From: Paramacrobiotus metropolitanus
Taxonomy: Eukaryota; Tardigrada; Eutardigrada; Parachela; Macrobiotidae
Assembly: GCF_019649055.1 (NCBI RefSeq)
Contig: NW_026570295.1
Location: 186,001-250,000 of the forward strand
Length of the DNA stretch: 64,000 bases
Direction of reading: 5' to 3'
Shown: positions 34,613-47,336 of the stretch, in pieces
Position numbering within the stretch: position 1 is the first letter of the stretch
How the letters are laid out: every line of letters begins with the position of its first letter
The notes under the pieces: generated by a model
Told to the model about the DNA's origin: nothing
The model's database searches: none
The model's input: the letters and a program-made list of their open reading frames with translations, nothing else
Position numbers and translations under genes: made by a program

Positions 34613-37600
34613 ATGTCACGGAGATTTTTTTATTTATTTGTTCTGGCAGTGGGAAGCTGTTTATTGTCTTGTGATGAGATCAATGCCCAGCAGACAGTAT
34701 CACAGTGCGTGACGCCAGTTTATCGGGTCCTCGTAACGCCGGTATGGAAACCTTTCCGCTTCGCCGCGTCACCGCAGTGGTGCCGCTGGTGGTTCTTTTA
34801 GCCGATGCGCACACCGAAACATGGCTGACTTTTGCTACATGATTATTTATTTAGGAATTTTTCTAGCAGGTTTACTTTCACTAATAACTTTCAGTGCCCC
34901 TATTTGCTGTTAACATACCTTTCTAAAATCAACATAACACGTGGAATAATTATAATTAGCAAATACATAAATTCCAGTTATTTGAATCTGCTGCTTTTTG
35001 TTGTGAATTTATCACAGTGTTTTTACCATTGTACGGTGGTTCAATGTACAACGCATAAAAGCCGGGAACCTTACAAGAAATTAACAATAAGTGCGCAGCA
35101 ACGCAAATACATCTTCCACAGGGCACACGGAATACATTTAAAAAAATTTCTGTGCACGCTAATTTACGAGTAATTATACTTTGTGCGTACACGCTAATTT
35201 AATTATATTCTGTGCGTGTTTTTGGTGGACTTAGCTGGCTTTTTCCTTGCAAATTGCGTACGTTACAAAACTTTTTTCTGTAGTTGAAAACCTTTACGGA
35301 CGTCTTCACAAATTCCAGTGGGACATACTACACAGGATTCAATATCGATGTGCTGTTCGCCATAGCCAAGCGGGCTAATTTCTCGTTCACTATCGGAACG
35401 ACGCCGAACAGCGCCTTCGGCTCATCCAGTGGACAAGTGTCGACTAGCGGGGAAACTTGCTTCGGCAGCAACTCCGGTGTGTCCATATTCCAGCAGCAGG
35501 TATGTCACAATGTAAAATTTTATAAACGGCTGCGAAAGAATAATAAGAGGACATTTTACACGCGCAGTATACAAGTGCATGGTTGACGTGTACGAGTTTG
35601 TCCCGTATAACGTTTCCTACACATTAACCAGCGACAAATACCGAATCGCGGGTTACGCCAAACTCTATACTACGCCGGGCCACGCCATTCCCCATTGTGT
35701 TCTCTCTCCTCCTTGCTTGCAATTGCCAAAGCTGATTCCTTAAAACTACCGAAGTAAATTAAAAATATCGATGTATAATTTTAAAATAATATCTTTTCTT
35801 CGTTTATGATTATACCTCAAATATTGAGAGGAGTAAATTTGTCTTTGTGATAGATGTAGTGTAGTGGCTGTCGCTCTTCGCGCTAAAGGAAAGTACGTAC
35901 ATCATACATGATATCTATAATTCTGTATCTTACATAAGGAAAGTTATTATTAATTAGGAAAGTTATTATTAATTAATGATTACAGAATCATTCTGTTAAT
36001 TTTTATCAATACCTTATCAGTTCGACAGGTGAAAAGTTGTACGTTCCAATTCTGCAGATTTTCTGTCTGCGACTATGAGGTTTTTAATCAGCTCTGTGGT
36101 TTTTCGTTATTCATTCATGTTTCGTGCTCAGACGATATTTTCTGGAAGAACTCATTATTTTAGCGTCTGCTACGAATGAAATCAGTATAATTATTATGTA
36201 TATAATTAAGGTTGGTACGACTGTGCTAGTACGAAGAAAGCGTAAGTATTGAATTCAAAATGTTTATTTGATGGCGGGCTGTTGCTAATCAGTAATCCGA
36301 GTGACCCAATCACTTGTTGTTGTTGCCAGAGAATGCCGGTTGCTGTCCTCTATCTCGTCAGCTTAGCCTCTTCTCGTGCTTTTCTAGGGTAGGCGGGGGC
36401 CTATCTCAATTTTGAGCAACACTAACAGCCACAATACGTGAGCTCTCTTTTTTATTTCCTGTGCAAAAGCATATAGCCTTCAGAATTTGAAATGTGTATT
36501 ATCGTTAGCTCGAGATGGCTAGCCGTTTTTTTTTTAATTTCCTAAGACAGCCATATTTAAGTGGATTATCTTGTATAGTATTTTTTTACATTGCGGAATT
36601 ACGTAGAGCGTAATTTCACGTTACGTAGAGTGAAGCAGTTACTGAATGTATTTACTTGGGTGGATATGGGAATACCTTTTTTGCAGCAATACGACATTTA
36701 CGCCGTCGCCCTGGACCAGGTCTCCGAATACTTAACCGCAGTGGACTTCACCACGCCCATCTTCCGCTCCGATGTCCAGATTCTTTACAACGTCCAGGCC
36801 GGACTGAACAACAATACCAAGTATTCGGTCATCAGTCAAACGGCCGGAAAGGATGTTCTTATTGTACGATCGCAGTAGCATATAACGCAGATCGATAGGA
36901 CTGTTAAAAAACTGGACTCTTATGTAAATTTGCAATAATTTACAAATGTTCATGTTCGATTTCTGAGCCCGAAGGAATCTTTTGTACGGCTGTTATGCCG
37001 TATTTGTGACTCTCCACCTGTATGATCGTACTGTGACTAGATGTTGTTAATTTGATGGGCAGATGACCAAGAATCCCCGTCTGATGGCCATCTGGGCCAA
37101 CATCCAGGCCAATGCACCGACATCCCTACCGCAGACGTACGACGACGCCATAAATCTCATCAAAAACCAGGGTTATGCCTTTGTGGGACGGACGCCGTTG
37201 ATTGATCAGGAAGTGTGCAATTCATACTACCAAATCGCCAAAGATCCCACTATTTTCAAACAGACATACGCATCCTTTGCCGTACAGAAAGGTCAGTGCT
37301 GTTCTGTTCTAATTTTATTTTTTATATGGCAGGCGTGGTGTGCACATTATAGTGTATGTATGTACAAAGTGGTATAAAAATTCACTGGCAGAGTGGCAGT
37401 TAATCGTGCAGGCAGATTCTCGCACTGCACATCTGATCTTCAGCAATCGTACCTTGAAGAAAATACTTGTATAGGTACAAAAAAGCTGTTTGCCGAATTC
37501 TCACCTTGATCTTAACTACCGTAAATGTACGCAAAAAAATGTAAACGTTAATGTGAACCGTAAATTCATAAGAACAAATTTCGTTTTTTAAATTTATATC

Positions 37601-38061
37601 CGCTACGGATAAATTTTGTTATTATTTGCCGGAAATTATAACTCATAATTGAATAAAACGCTTACTCAGCGTGAATGACGTAAGTATATATGTAATGTTA
37701 AAACTAGCGCCTTAATAATTATCATGTTGCCGTTCTCAATAGATAGCTAAATATTATATGTGGTTCTATTCGTACACCCGCGTTATTTTATACACACCAA
37801 TAATACCGGCATTGATATACTGTATGTAAAAGTGCACCGAAAATACATGTGCTAGTACAGACACAAGGTATTCATGGACTGATGCGGCTATTTTGGCGTT
37901 TTAAATACTACATGTCAGCGGTAAACATTTTTCTTTTTTTCACAGGTAATAACGACCTTCTGGACAAGATAAACCGCGCCATTCTCTCACTACAGGAAGA
38001 CAACACTATCCCCACTTTATTGACCAAATGGTTTCCCTGTTCTAACTTTCAGTGCAGTTGA
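34613..38061 (+). CDS. Secreted ionotropic-receptor-like ligand-binding protein without a channel (B), 288 aa
   Basis: Five exons in closed phase: 34613-34741, 35284-35499, 36687-36863, 37063-37291, 37946-38061 (289 codons). The signal peptide is MSRRFFYLFVLAVGSCLLSC or slightly longer. Lobe 1 is GTYYTGFNIDVLFAIAKRAN and AVDFTTPIFRSDVQILYN, followed by lobe 2 with LMAIWANIQANAP, GYAFVGRTPLIDQEVCN, YASFAVQKG and TKWFPCSNFQCS at the C terminus. As in paralogue A, the M1-pore-M3 segment of glutamate-gated channels is absent. Four Cys are conserved between A and B, near the N terminus, after the Gly/Ser-rich loop, in EVCNSY and in the tail, consistent with a folded extracellular protein. Exons 4 and 5 of A are fused here into one exon. 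Introns 2 and 4 are long (1.2 and 0.65 kb). Confidence 0.75.
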
Positions 38062-38763
38062 TACCGTGCCGCCGTGTTGTTGTGCTCGTAATCTTAGTAG
38101 TATTGTTGACATCTGTTTATACTGACATAATGATAAAATTGCTCTATTTTGTCCTTCCTACGCGCCGGCGCGATGATTGACAGGAATGCATTTTGTACGT
38201 TGTTTTTACCATCGATTAACTTTTCTCCTCATTCTCTTTACCCAGCGCAATGTGGACCGTCAAGTGTTATAAGTAATAAGAAAGCAGAGAAACGCTCGAG
38301 CATATTCTGATCGATGGAATACTGAAGCGCCAATAACAACGAATTACCGGTTCGAACTTCTCATGATCACACTTCCGTATGCGCATCTCGGCATAGAAAA
38401 CGACAGAATCTTCTTCTGTACACGTGAATATATATATATTCGAACTATCTTGCAACGCCGGCGGGCGCGAAAAAACAACGACGCCGGTAAAATAATTACC
38501 GCACTGACCGTGATAAAAAGTACAATTGTTCACAGTGTGTCATCGTGATTTTGCCGGTATGTACGGTGCGGATGCATTATAACGACCTGCTCTAGTCATC
38601 GGCGGCATTATGACTGCCTGATCGTGATGATGATGATCAGCCACGACCGGATATGTGCTGCATCGGTCGCTTAACCAGCCGCATCGTCTTTCTTCTCAGT
38701 CAGTGATCTCGGTTGATGTTGTGGTACCTACCAAAAGATTATTATAATAGCCAAGCTACTAGC
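38062..38763. other. Intergenic DNA
   Basis: About 700 bases between two plus-strand genes. TTCTCAGTCAGTGATC near 38693-38708 contains an initiator-like TCAGT about 60 bases before the next start codon. No TATA box is seen in front of it. Confidence 0.4.
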
Positions 38764-41700
38764 ATGTACAGTTTCACCGTGTTGTTGATGTGCGGGACGG
38801 CGGCGGTGGCGGCGCCCGGCATGGGCATGCCCGGGTTCGGGTTCGGCGCGGGGATGGATCCGGGGATGCCGCGCGGATTCGGGGATCCGGCTAATCCGTT
38901 TGCCCGGTCCGGGGGAATGGATGCGGGCGGGATGGGTGGGAATCCGATGTTCGGCATGGGCGCTCAAGGTCAGTGTGTACACCGTTCAGGGCGCGAGCGG
39001 TAGAAGCTACAGTAGTTATAGTTCCCGCATTACATACTGGTGAATTGTAAAAGAAAATTATGGATAATAAGTCAAGCAAAATACGAGCCGTTGATATTAA
39101 AATCGATCGACCTTTACATATAGTTATTGCATATACACTGTTAAACACTATAAAACTTTTTTGTGTACGAAGTATAACAAAAATTTTTGATTAGAGGGAA
39201 ATGATAAATTTATGGATTTGCAAGGATAGATACGCATTTTCGTTAGAAAGATTGTTATTATTTGATGTACGTTGAAAAATGAAATATTTATGATACTGAG
39301 GATAAATTAGAAGATGCGTAAATTTGATTGTCAGGTGTGGCGCCGGGAAATTCTAGGTCAAGGTCTTTAACTTAATGTAATGGTTGGTGGCTAAACTTGT
39401 GACCTAAATCGTACCTTCTTAGCTGATATAAATGAGCGAATGCTGCATCGCTCATTGCGATACAGCATATTGTAGCAGACATTCTTGTCCAAAGATTTTC
39501 ATGCCGGAAATGGTTAAAAAATACCAGCGTGCACCGAAACTGCACGTATGAAAATGATTTTGATCTTATTTTTTTTTATAATAACTGCAAATGCTTATTT
39601 AAAAACGTAAAATACGAAGCTTATACGAGCTCATAAGTAAAAAAATCTCTCGTAACCAAAAAAAGCTCATCATACAGGATGACTAGTGAAGCATAATACA
39701 CCTTCAGTGTTGACAAAAATGTACGTGGTATTCTTCTTTGCTGACTGCACTGAGCATCACACCTGCGCTGGATGACTCATAACGTAAACGCCATCGTCCG
39801 AAACGGAAATGCTTGGCATACTTTCGCTTCCGTGGTACAACCCTAGATCGGCCTATTTGTAGCCGAACGAAGCTTACTGTAGAATAAAAAAAAAGAAAAA
39901 TCAGACTCAACTGGACAAACCCGAAATATCGTAGCACTCCATTAATTGTAGAAACTGTAGTTGTAATACGAGTACAGTACATATCAAACATACCTGGACC
40001 TTCACCTGGATTTACATAGTTTCCTTTCTTCCAGGTCCCGCAAATTATGGAGGCATGCCGCGCAGTGACGGCTTCAGTGGAGCCGGCATGATGCAGCCGT
40101 CGGCTCGCTATAATAGCGGCGGCTACATGGGCGGCGACCAGTTCCCAGGAGGAATGGGCGGTATGGGCGGCATGGGTGGAATGGGTGGTATGGGCGGAAT
40201 GGGAGGAATGGGCGGGATGGGAGGAATGGGCGGCATGGAAGGGATGGGCGGGATGGATATGGGCGGCATGGGGGGTATGGGTGGCATGGATGGGGGCGCC
40301 GACGGCATGGACGATATGTACAAGATGCAGGCCGAGATGGAACAGCTGCAGCGCCAGCTCATGCAGGGCCCACCACCCAGCTTCCTCAAGGACAAAGAAA
40401 AAGCCAACAACACCGCCAACGCGGTGAAGATCGGCGATAACATCCTTGTCACGAACCAGGTAGCGCCTCCTATATTAACTTAAGCCTGATTCGAACTAGT
40501 AATGAATCATGGTCAGTTTGTACGAATTCGAAGCCAGATCCTTAGCTTGGAGAACACCGACACACTGAAATAGGCGTGACTTATCCGTACACTGAGCTGT
40601 GGGTTGTTGACATTGTACTCAAGAGTATTATGCCTCTTACAGACCCGCTTCACGGACAACAACGATGGTTTAACACAGGGATTCTTTCAGGAGTTTCATA
40701 TCTTTCCCGGGCAGGAGACAACCACCGCCAACTCTGCCGCAGGGAATTCGGTGGGCGGAGAGGTGAGAATCGTAGCATACTTATGTACAGATGTGGGCAA
40801 AATTCGGTTTCCGCATATGGACTGCAGTCATGTGAATGCTGTGGGTGGGGACGCCGTTGCCAACATATCGCAATATTTTTCTTGTACATGTCTATCTGCG
40901 GAAACCTTTTTAAGCCGCGTATGGCCCTATAGTGTTCTGCAGCGGTGCAACCATTCATCCAATGTTACTGTATGTTCTCGGCAGCCGGGGACCACTTTTC
41001 AAGTTGGTGCGCGCATTCCTTTGGGCTTTGGTGATTTCTTTGACGCGTCAAAGTTGCACCATCCCAAAGTCAGATGACATAGTACAGTTAACAATACCTT
41101 GGCACTAGTACGTCTGCATCCGTTGTCCTCAGGCTGCCGTGTTTTCATATGCGTCAGAAATATTGAACGGTTCAGTAAACAACACCCGCCCGTCTACATT
41201 ATATATCGTACGTCATAACGCATCTTCCTTCGGGAAACCATTCCCTCATTGTAATGACAAGGTATGCGCTATGAGTCGCCCCATGACATATAAATTTATT
41301 TTTTCCAATAAAATTTACGAAACAGCCGCGGAGAGCCCTTATTGAACAATCAACCAAAAAACTTTCGGAACGAAATCAAAGTTGTCAGTACTGCCCACGC
41401 CAATACTAGTGTTTTGTACAGATGCATAGATTAGCCTAAATATCTGTTGTTGCAAAAATGAATTGACCACTTGCTTTGCTTTCTAATATGTAGGTTTCGC
41501 CCAAGGCTAAAGAAATCGCAGAAAACACTGACTTGAAATCGAGGCGATAGCGAGCGAACCGAAGCCGGCTTTTAGCCTGTTTTTAGCAAGTTGTACATGT
41601 TTTTTTACGTTTTGTGACTTTCTGCTTGCATGAAACTCGTTTTTGTTATTATATTATTTTTTATTTGTTTGTTGCTTTAGTTGCTTAACGAGAAAATTGA

Positions 41701-42561
41701 TGAATGTTTTACTTTGTTATAGTACTCGAGCAAGACTGACAACAGATTATACAGTACCGTATATGCGCCATAAGATTTGCATCAGAGAATGAGTATAATT
41801 GGTAAAACTAACGCGCATGTTTTTTTTGGATTAAAATAAATTATTATTAAAACATGCTTGGCACTCAGTGTTCGTTCAAGTCAACACACACTCATGACCT
41901 TTACGCATTTTCACCAAAGGCGGTAAAAAATAAACACTTTTAAACTACAGTACTACATATTTCAAACTACAGTATCAGCGGATATTTTTAAATTTTTTAA
42001 ATTTAAGAGGCCCAAAGCAACAAAAAGTTCATTTTCCATCATTTTACCCCGATTATTGCAATTTCTACGTAAACGAGCTACCGAAACCATAACAACGACA
42101 GTTAAATGCATGATATGCATCCATGTTTTCTCATGTATCAGTTTTACTGGTACGAGTATATAGTAATTTGTACATAATACTCTGTGTAATGTATGTAATT
42201 ATCTTGATAATAAAGTTACCCTTGCGTACAATCCTTTACGTGTGTGTAGGCCCGAGCCAATACCCAGTTATCCCGTGATGCTGCTGCCGCCGCGGCTGCT
42301 GCCGATGCCAGTAAACGAGCCATCAGCGTCGTCCCTCCCGAGGCGGCCTTCGGATTTGCCCCATCGGATAACATCTTTAATCCGCGAAAACTAGGCGACG
42401 TGCCGGCCGTGAAATTGCCGGAGCGCAACCTGGTGATGCGACCGCCCAGCAGCTACAAAGACGACAACATGGTCAAGGAGAAGTATCCTAAGAAGGCCTT
42501 CTCCCCGGAGAAATTCGACCGGCTGGGGGAGAATTTCCAGCGCACCTTCGATGCCTTGTAA
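38764..42561 (+). CDS. Secreted Gly/Met-rich protein, 353 aa
   Basis: Four exons: 38764-38968, 40035-40459, 40643-40762, 42250-42561 (354 codons, phases close). The N terminus MYSFTVLLMCGTAAVAAPG is a signal peptide. Residues about 18-70 are Gly/Met/Pro-rich; exon 2 encodes a run of Gly-Gly-Met units (about 40150-40310). A short coil follows (MYKMQAEMEQLQRQL), and the last exon has a poly-Ala stretch (RDAAAAAAAADA) and a charged tail (PPSSYKDDNMVKEKYPKKAF). I recognise no enzyme domain. Composition suggests a structural or matrix protein of cuticle, gland or eggshell, but this is inference. Confidence 0.75.
40150..40310 (+). repeat. Gly-Gly-Met coding tandem repeat
   Basis: About fifteen units of GGCGGTATG, GGCGGAATG and similar 9-mers encode Gly-Gly-Met, with occasional Asp or Glu breaks. 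Third-position variation shows the repeat is kept at the protein level. Confidence 0.85.
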
Positions 42562-43113
42562 AGAAGCGTATTGACCGGATATCGCGGCGGTGTCTGCCGG
42601 CGGAAACTGATCGCGATGCCGGTGCGCTCTTCACTGGGGCGGTGATCGCGTGCGCGTGTTCGACGGCAGTCTGGCACTGCATATCGTGTAAATACAGTAA
42701 TGTGTTCTTAATTGAGCAATAAATAACTGCTGACATAGTTTAACTGCGCCATTATTAATGGTTTAATTTGCTGTATCGATGAAATGAACGACTCGAAGTG
42801 ATGCCCTAATACAAAGTATCTCGAATTTCGAAATAAAGTTTGCTAAATTTCACTACGATCATCACAAGTGCTATCTATTGGCTTAATATGCACATATTTT
42901 CTTGCACGTGCACGTAGACTTACGGTTATCTCGATATCGTAACCAATAATCAGTAAATTACAGCATATTCGTATGTGAAAAGGTCGCGGAGGATACACCT
43001 AAAAGCAGTTAATAAATGGTTAACATGCCGCCCTCTGTACAAAACCATCCAAGTGTTAATGGGACCCGAAACTCGCTCACACAATTCCTTCCAAAAATTA
43101 CTACGACGACAGA
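42562..43113. other. Convergent intergenic DNA
   Basis: Holds the polyadenylation signal of the Gly/Met-rich gene and the 3' end of the minus-strand F-box gene. Nothing else is recognisable. Confidence 0.5.
42718..42723 (+). terminator. Polyadenylation signal AATAAA
   Basis: A canonical AATAAA lies 157 bases after the stop codon of the Gly/Met-rich secreted protein. Confidence 0.55.
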
Positions 43114-45022
43114 TCACGCCTCGCTCAAGCCTTTCCAGAGCGGCTCGGACAGCCGCGTGAGGAAGTGCAAGGTAATTCGCGACAGCTTCCCCAACTCTAA
43201 ACCTTCCAAACCGTCGAGGCACCACTTCTTCCCGCGGTAATGCGAGAACGGACGCAAATCATTGAACTGCGTAGCGTACAATACCTGCCAATGGAAAGCG
43301 CATAAAATAGAAAGGAAAAAAAAGCGTAAAATGAAAATTTGAAACAAATGCAAACCGAAAAATAAACCGGCTGCCGCTCTTACCTTACCGACGGCTACTT
43401 TGGTCCAGTGGTCGTGGCTTAGAGCAAACACGGCTGCAAACCACTGCCGAAGCGTGCGCAGTTGCGCCTCACACGGCATCGGTAGCGCCGCCTCGAATGC
43501 CGTCCACAGTGCGCAGCCGAAATTCCCGTTCAACGGCAGACGCGCCTTGGGTAATTTCACCGTCATAGCAGGGCCATGTCGCCAGGGAAAAAAATTAAAC
43601 GGACAATGCCATTCCATCTCGCAATCGACCATACAGAGCACTCCACCCGGCAGGCCGCGGCCGATTTAAATGAAATCCTCCAGACGGCAGTATTCACGGA
43701 CGGGAGTATATGGTGACCGAAGCGCAGCGTTACTTTCATGCAGTACGCACGTGATAGGCTTCCAGATGTTCGGTGTAGAGATGATAAAAAGGTTCAGTTG
43801 TGCGCCCACCAGATGCAGCGCGGTCAGCCGCATCTCGGTTCTCTGTTCAGCCACGTACTTTATCATGTCGATTATTTTCAAGAGGTCTTCGGTTTCCAAC
43901 TTCATCTGCCGATCGGCCAGCACAACATGGCGAGTGCCTGGACGGAGATACTTGAACAGTGCCGCAGCCGGGAGAAACTGGTAAGGCGCATCTGGACACT
44001 GCTTGCACCGCGGATGGGGTTCAAGGACGATACTGGTCGTCAGTGTGGGCGAATCCATCATCAGGTTCCACGTAGCATTAACCATACGCAGCCGAGTCTG
44101 GTTCACCGTGTCCAAGTGTGAAAACACTTCCCTCCACACTTCCATCGAAAGTACGCTGGAATCATCCGATGTCGTGGTTACAGTCGCCTGCATCCCTTCT
44201 TCATGAAATCGTTTCAGGAATTGCTGAAAACGCGGACAACAATATGCAGTTTAAAAAAATAGCCAGATTTCGCGACAGCATATTTTACCGAAAGTGTTAT
44301 GTTGGTTGCTTGGAGGGCGTGTTCAAGAGACCGAGTTCTGCAGACCCAGTCCAACCGGCCAGCGACGATCTCCACCAAACAAACATTCATCAAGGGGTAC
44401 CCCGGCGGGGAGTTATTCCAGCGCTTGATTAGTGCAGTCGCTTCCTGTGCGGTCAGCGAGCTCTCCTCAGGGGGGCCAGCCGATGCCGACGGCGTGCTGT
44501 GAACGTCCCGGGAGCCATGCACGGGTGTAGCGCAGCATAGTTGACAGTGTTAACGGACTCCCGGCTTTTGAGTTCCTTCTCCACCATCATCTGAAGATTA
44601 TCCCGCTCAGGCAGCTTACCGTTGTAACAGTCAAACAAGGGGCAGAGGATTCGCTCGATCGGGAGGATATCCGTGCAGGATATTCCTGTAATAGCATCCT
44701 GCCAACTGACAACGGCCGAATCGTAAGACTTATACCGCACTCCGCGTCCGTGACAAGGCATTTCACCAGGGACCCAAATCCACGGACCGGACGGCGTTTC
44801 CGGCACCAGGACCATCACAGGAGTTGTTGGCAATTGTGCAGCAAAAAGCTTGGCCAGGAAGGTTCCTGGCAGCGGAGGGCGCGGCAAGAAACAGTTGTCG
44901 TTTAAGTAGAATTCACGTCGACGGTTGAGACAGAGCAGATCGACGAGGATCCCACCCTCCACCACGTCCACCACGCGCCAGTAGCTCAACCGGCCGTCGC
45001 GGCCCAAAACGTGCACACTGTT
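43114..45022 (-). pseudogene. F-box protein gene with frameshift and in-frame stop
   Basis: The exon from 45022 (acceptor TTGACAG|AAC) encodes a barrel-like region (SVHVLGRDGRLSYWRVVDVV). Near 44522-44453 the frame changes: one frame stops at 44453 while the next frame carries on (SLTAQEATALIKRWNNSPPG) to a donor at 44346. Exon 44223-43384 holds an F-box (SSVLSMEVWREVFSHLD, VNATWN) and, in the same frame, a TAA at 43666-43668, after which coding-like sequence continues (LPGGVLCMVDCEMEWH, HDHWTKVAVGK) to a good donor. The last exon is 43284-43114. F-box proteins recruit substrates to SCF ubiquitin ligases. Two lesions in otherwise well-kept exons suggest recent decay, readthrough or assembly error. 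No start codon found. Confidence 0.6.
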
Positions 45023-46116
45023 CTGTCAATGGAATCCTCCACACATGATAGGCTGCGGTGGGATGCGGGAGCGACGAAAATTGTAGAATGCCGTTCAGTG
45101 GGTACGCAGAGTGCCTAAAGAATTTCTTTTGCAGTTGTACGGTAACAATGGTATGGTATTCTAATTTGGAGGAATTCTCACTTCCTTTTGCGCGGTGCAA
45201 GAATCTTGCGCTCGGAGCGCAACACAAAACAGGCAAGCCCAATAATCGATTAGAAAGACGGTCTGTAACCTCAGGTAATGTTTATTAGACCGCAGATGCC
45301 AGTCGCCAGATACCGAATGCCGCTGTCACCCAAGAGTTCAGTAACGACTAAGTAACCAAAAAAGTACGCTCACAAACTTATGTACTCGTACGGTCGTACC
45401 GCGTATCATAATCATATTGTGCTTACATCAGCGTGGTTTCGAATGGTATCAGCGCAGCAGACAGCAACAACCAATCAACGATCGCGTAAAAAACCTCTGG
45501 GACCTCGAAAGGATGCATTTACATGCGTTACGCTTTACAGTGGCTTAATTTTCTTTTGTTTAGACTGTACCGGACCGGCGCGGCGCGGTGTGTTACCGGA
45601 CCGGCGCGTCATCGGCCAATTTATGCGAAAGCATTTGCGTTTATACAAATAGTTCCTATTCCTATTGGTTTCCCGTACATGATCGTTCCCAGACATCTAT
45701 TAGGCAGTTAAGTCTGGTTTCTGTTCTAGGCGATCATATGGCAGTAAAGCTTGTCGTTGACTGTGCGTACCCCGTAGCGGCCAGAAAACTGCATTCGCAC
45801 ATGGCAGACACTGCATGGTCGAAGTGCAAAAAGGAAATGCAATTAGATTGCGACTGCGAAACAATTTTCGGATGTTATTCTGATAGCTACTTCAGCCTAC
45901 TTGCATAATTAATTTACAAAGTATGAGCACTTGGTATATTTGGCGAGCGTTAATATCCAGCAAACGAAATACCAGTCCAAAACCTTCAAACGTATTAGCT
46001 CTTCAGGAAAGCAAGTCACCGCTTTAGGTACCAACGAGCGAAAACACGCTATTACCAATTTAAAGTTTCGGTTGAGTCATGAGTGCGTTGTAGCGAAGTT
46101 GAAGCGAAAAATTCGG
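45023..46116. other. Intergenic DNA
   Basis: About 1.1 kb. It may contain the missing first exon of the F-box gene. Open frames at 45380-45908 and 45931-46422 lack start context, splice partners or recognisable domains. Confidence 0.4.
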
Positions 46117-47081
46117 TTAACATTTGGGTTCGTTGCGGGAGAATTCCTCTTGAGTCAGATTGACCGACGCTGCTGCCGTGGGAATTTCGACGGCGCAGTC
46201 GATGGGAAGAAAGAGTTCCCCACGGCGATATTGTTGATTTTGCCAGCTGCTTGGGAATATGTACACTCCCCCTTCAGGAACCTCGGTGTGGCGCAACGGT
46301 GCCGTGTTATTCTGCCACCATTCCCGATACCAGGCAAACTCGCAGCTGCAGTGCAGACGGAACAAGTAATCGCGGACTCGATGGTCCAATACATCCACCG
46401 GGGTGCCTGGCACGGGGGCTGACGAGGAGATTATATCCAATTCCAGCGCCACAACGCGTACGGCCGGCAAATCACTAAACACATTGACCTCCAGTGTGCG
46501 GATGGTGGCATTCCAAAATTCGATAACGCGCAGCTTTTTGGTACGCTGAAAGTCTTTACGCTTGACGTCTAAATCCCGGCAGTCCATCATAGCCACGTGT
46601 ACCAGATTGAAGAGATTGAGTGTGTTTATGCGATTCGTGCAGCGGGCGGTGGTGCAGTTCAGAAGGTTAAAAGCGATAATCAGAGGTCGCACTGGCTGCA
46701 GATCGGCCATCTGGAGTGCGGTCACTTCTTTTTCGGCCATACTGAGCAAAATCGCCCAGGGGGACTGCTTAGCCATCACGGTGACTAATCGTTTGGTGTC
46801 CGTTAGTACCCTCTCGATGCTGCAGGATCGTGTGTCAAAAGTCGCGTTTGTACCATTGTAGAACTCGATAACATCCATTGCATAACTCGCATTATACGAT
46901 TCCAATACGCTCGGTGCGCAGACAGTAACATCCCACATCAGCCTATCCATAGCGCACGGATAAGTCAACACTAGACGACACTCTTTGTCGGTTCTTGGCT
47001 CGGTGGAGAACAGTGGGTAACTATGCACATTACCAGTGCTCGTTGTGGTGGTATAGCATTCTGTATTTCTCTTTTCTTTAT
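46117..47081 (-). CDS. LRR-like extracellular protein 1 (main exon)
   Basis: One long exon, acceptor GTGTTGCAG|AT at 47083-47082, ending in a stop at 46117. Leucine-rich-repeat-like turns are seen in CRDLDVKRKDFQRTKKLRVI and NVFSDLPAVRVVALELD, followed by an LRRCT-like cap, LHCSCEFAWYREWW. N-glycosylation motifs such as NGTNAT fit a secreted or surface protein. A 5' exon with the signal peptide is expected upstream but was not found. No membrane segment is present at the C terminus (ends RNEPKC), so it is probably secreted. A paralogue of similar layout lies directly upstream at 47337-48200, sharing the CRDL, DFxxxxKLRxI, FxDLPA and LHCSCEF motifs: a tandem pair. Confidence 0.65.
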
Positions 47082-47336
47082 CTGCAACACTTAAACAGTT
47101 CAGTTATCCCCGCCTTAATCTACCTCTGAGAGATTCAGAGCGCTTGATGGTATTTCGGTATCTGGAAACTTTTGTAGGAATAGTATACAGAAATTACTGC
47201 GTACGTACAGCGTCTCCTCTGTTCTTTCTCTTCCCTCAATGTTTTAATGCGTTATGTAAACACTGGTACGCTTTCTAAATGCGTTCTTTTTCATTCGATT
47301 TCTGTCGGGCCGATTCCCTTCAACCACCAAACTTTC

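Noticed and set aside
40123..40452. Minus-strand Pro/Ile/Met repeat frame
   Set aside because: Antisense reading of the Gly-Gly-Met repeat; repeats leave all frames open.
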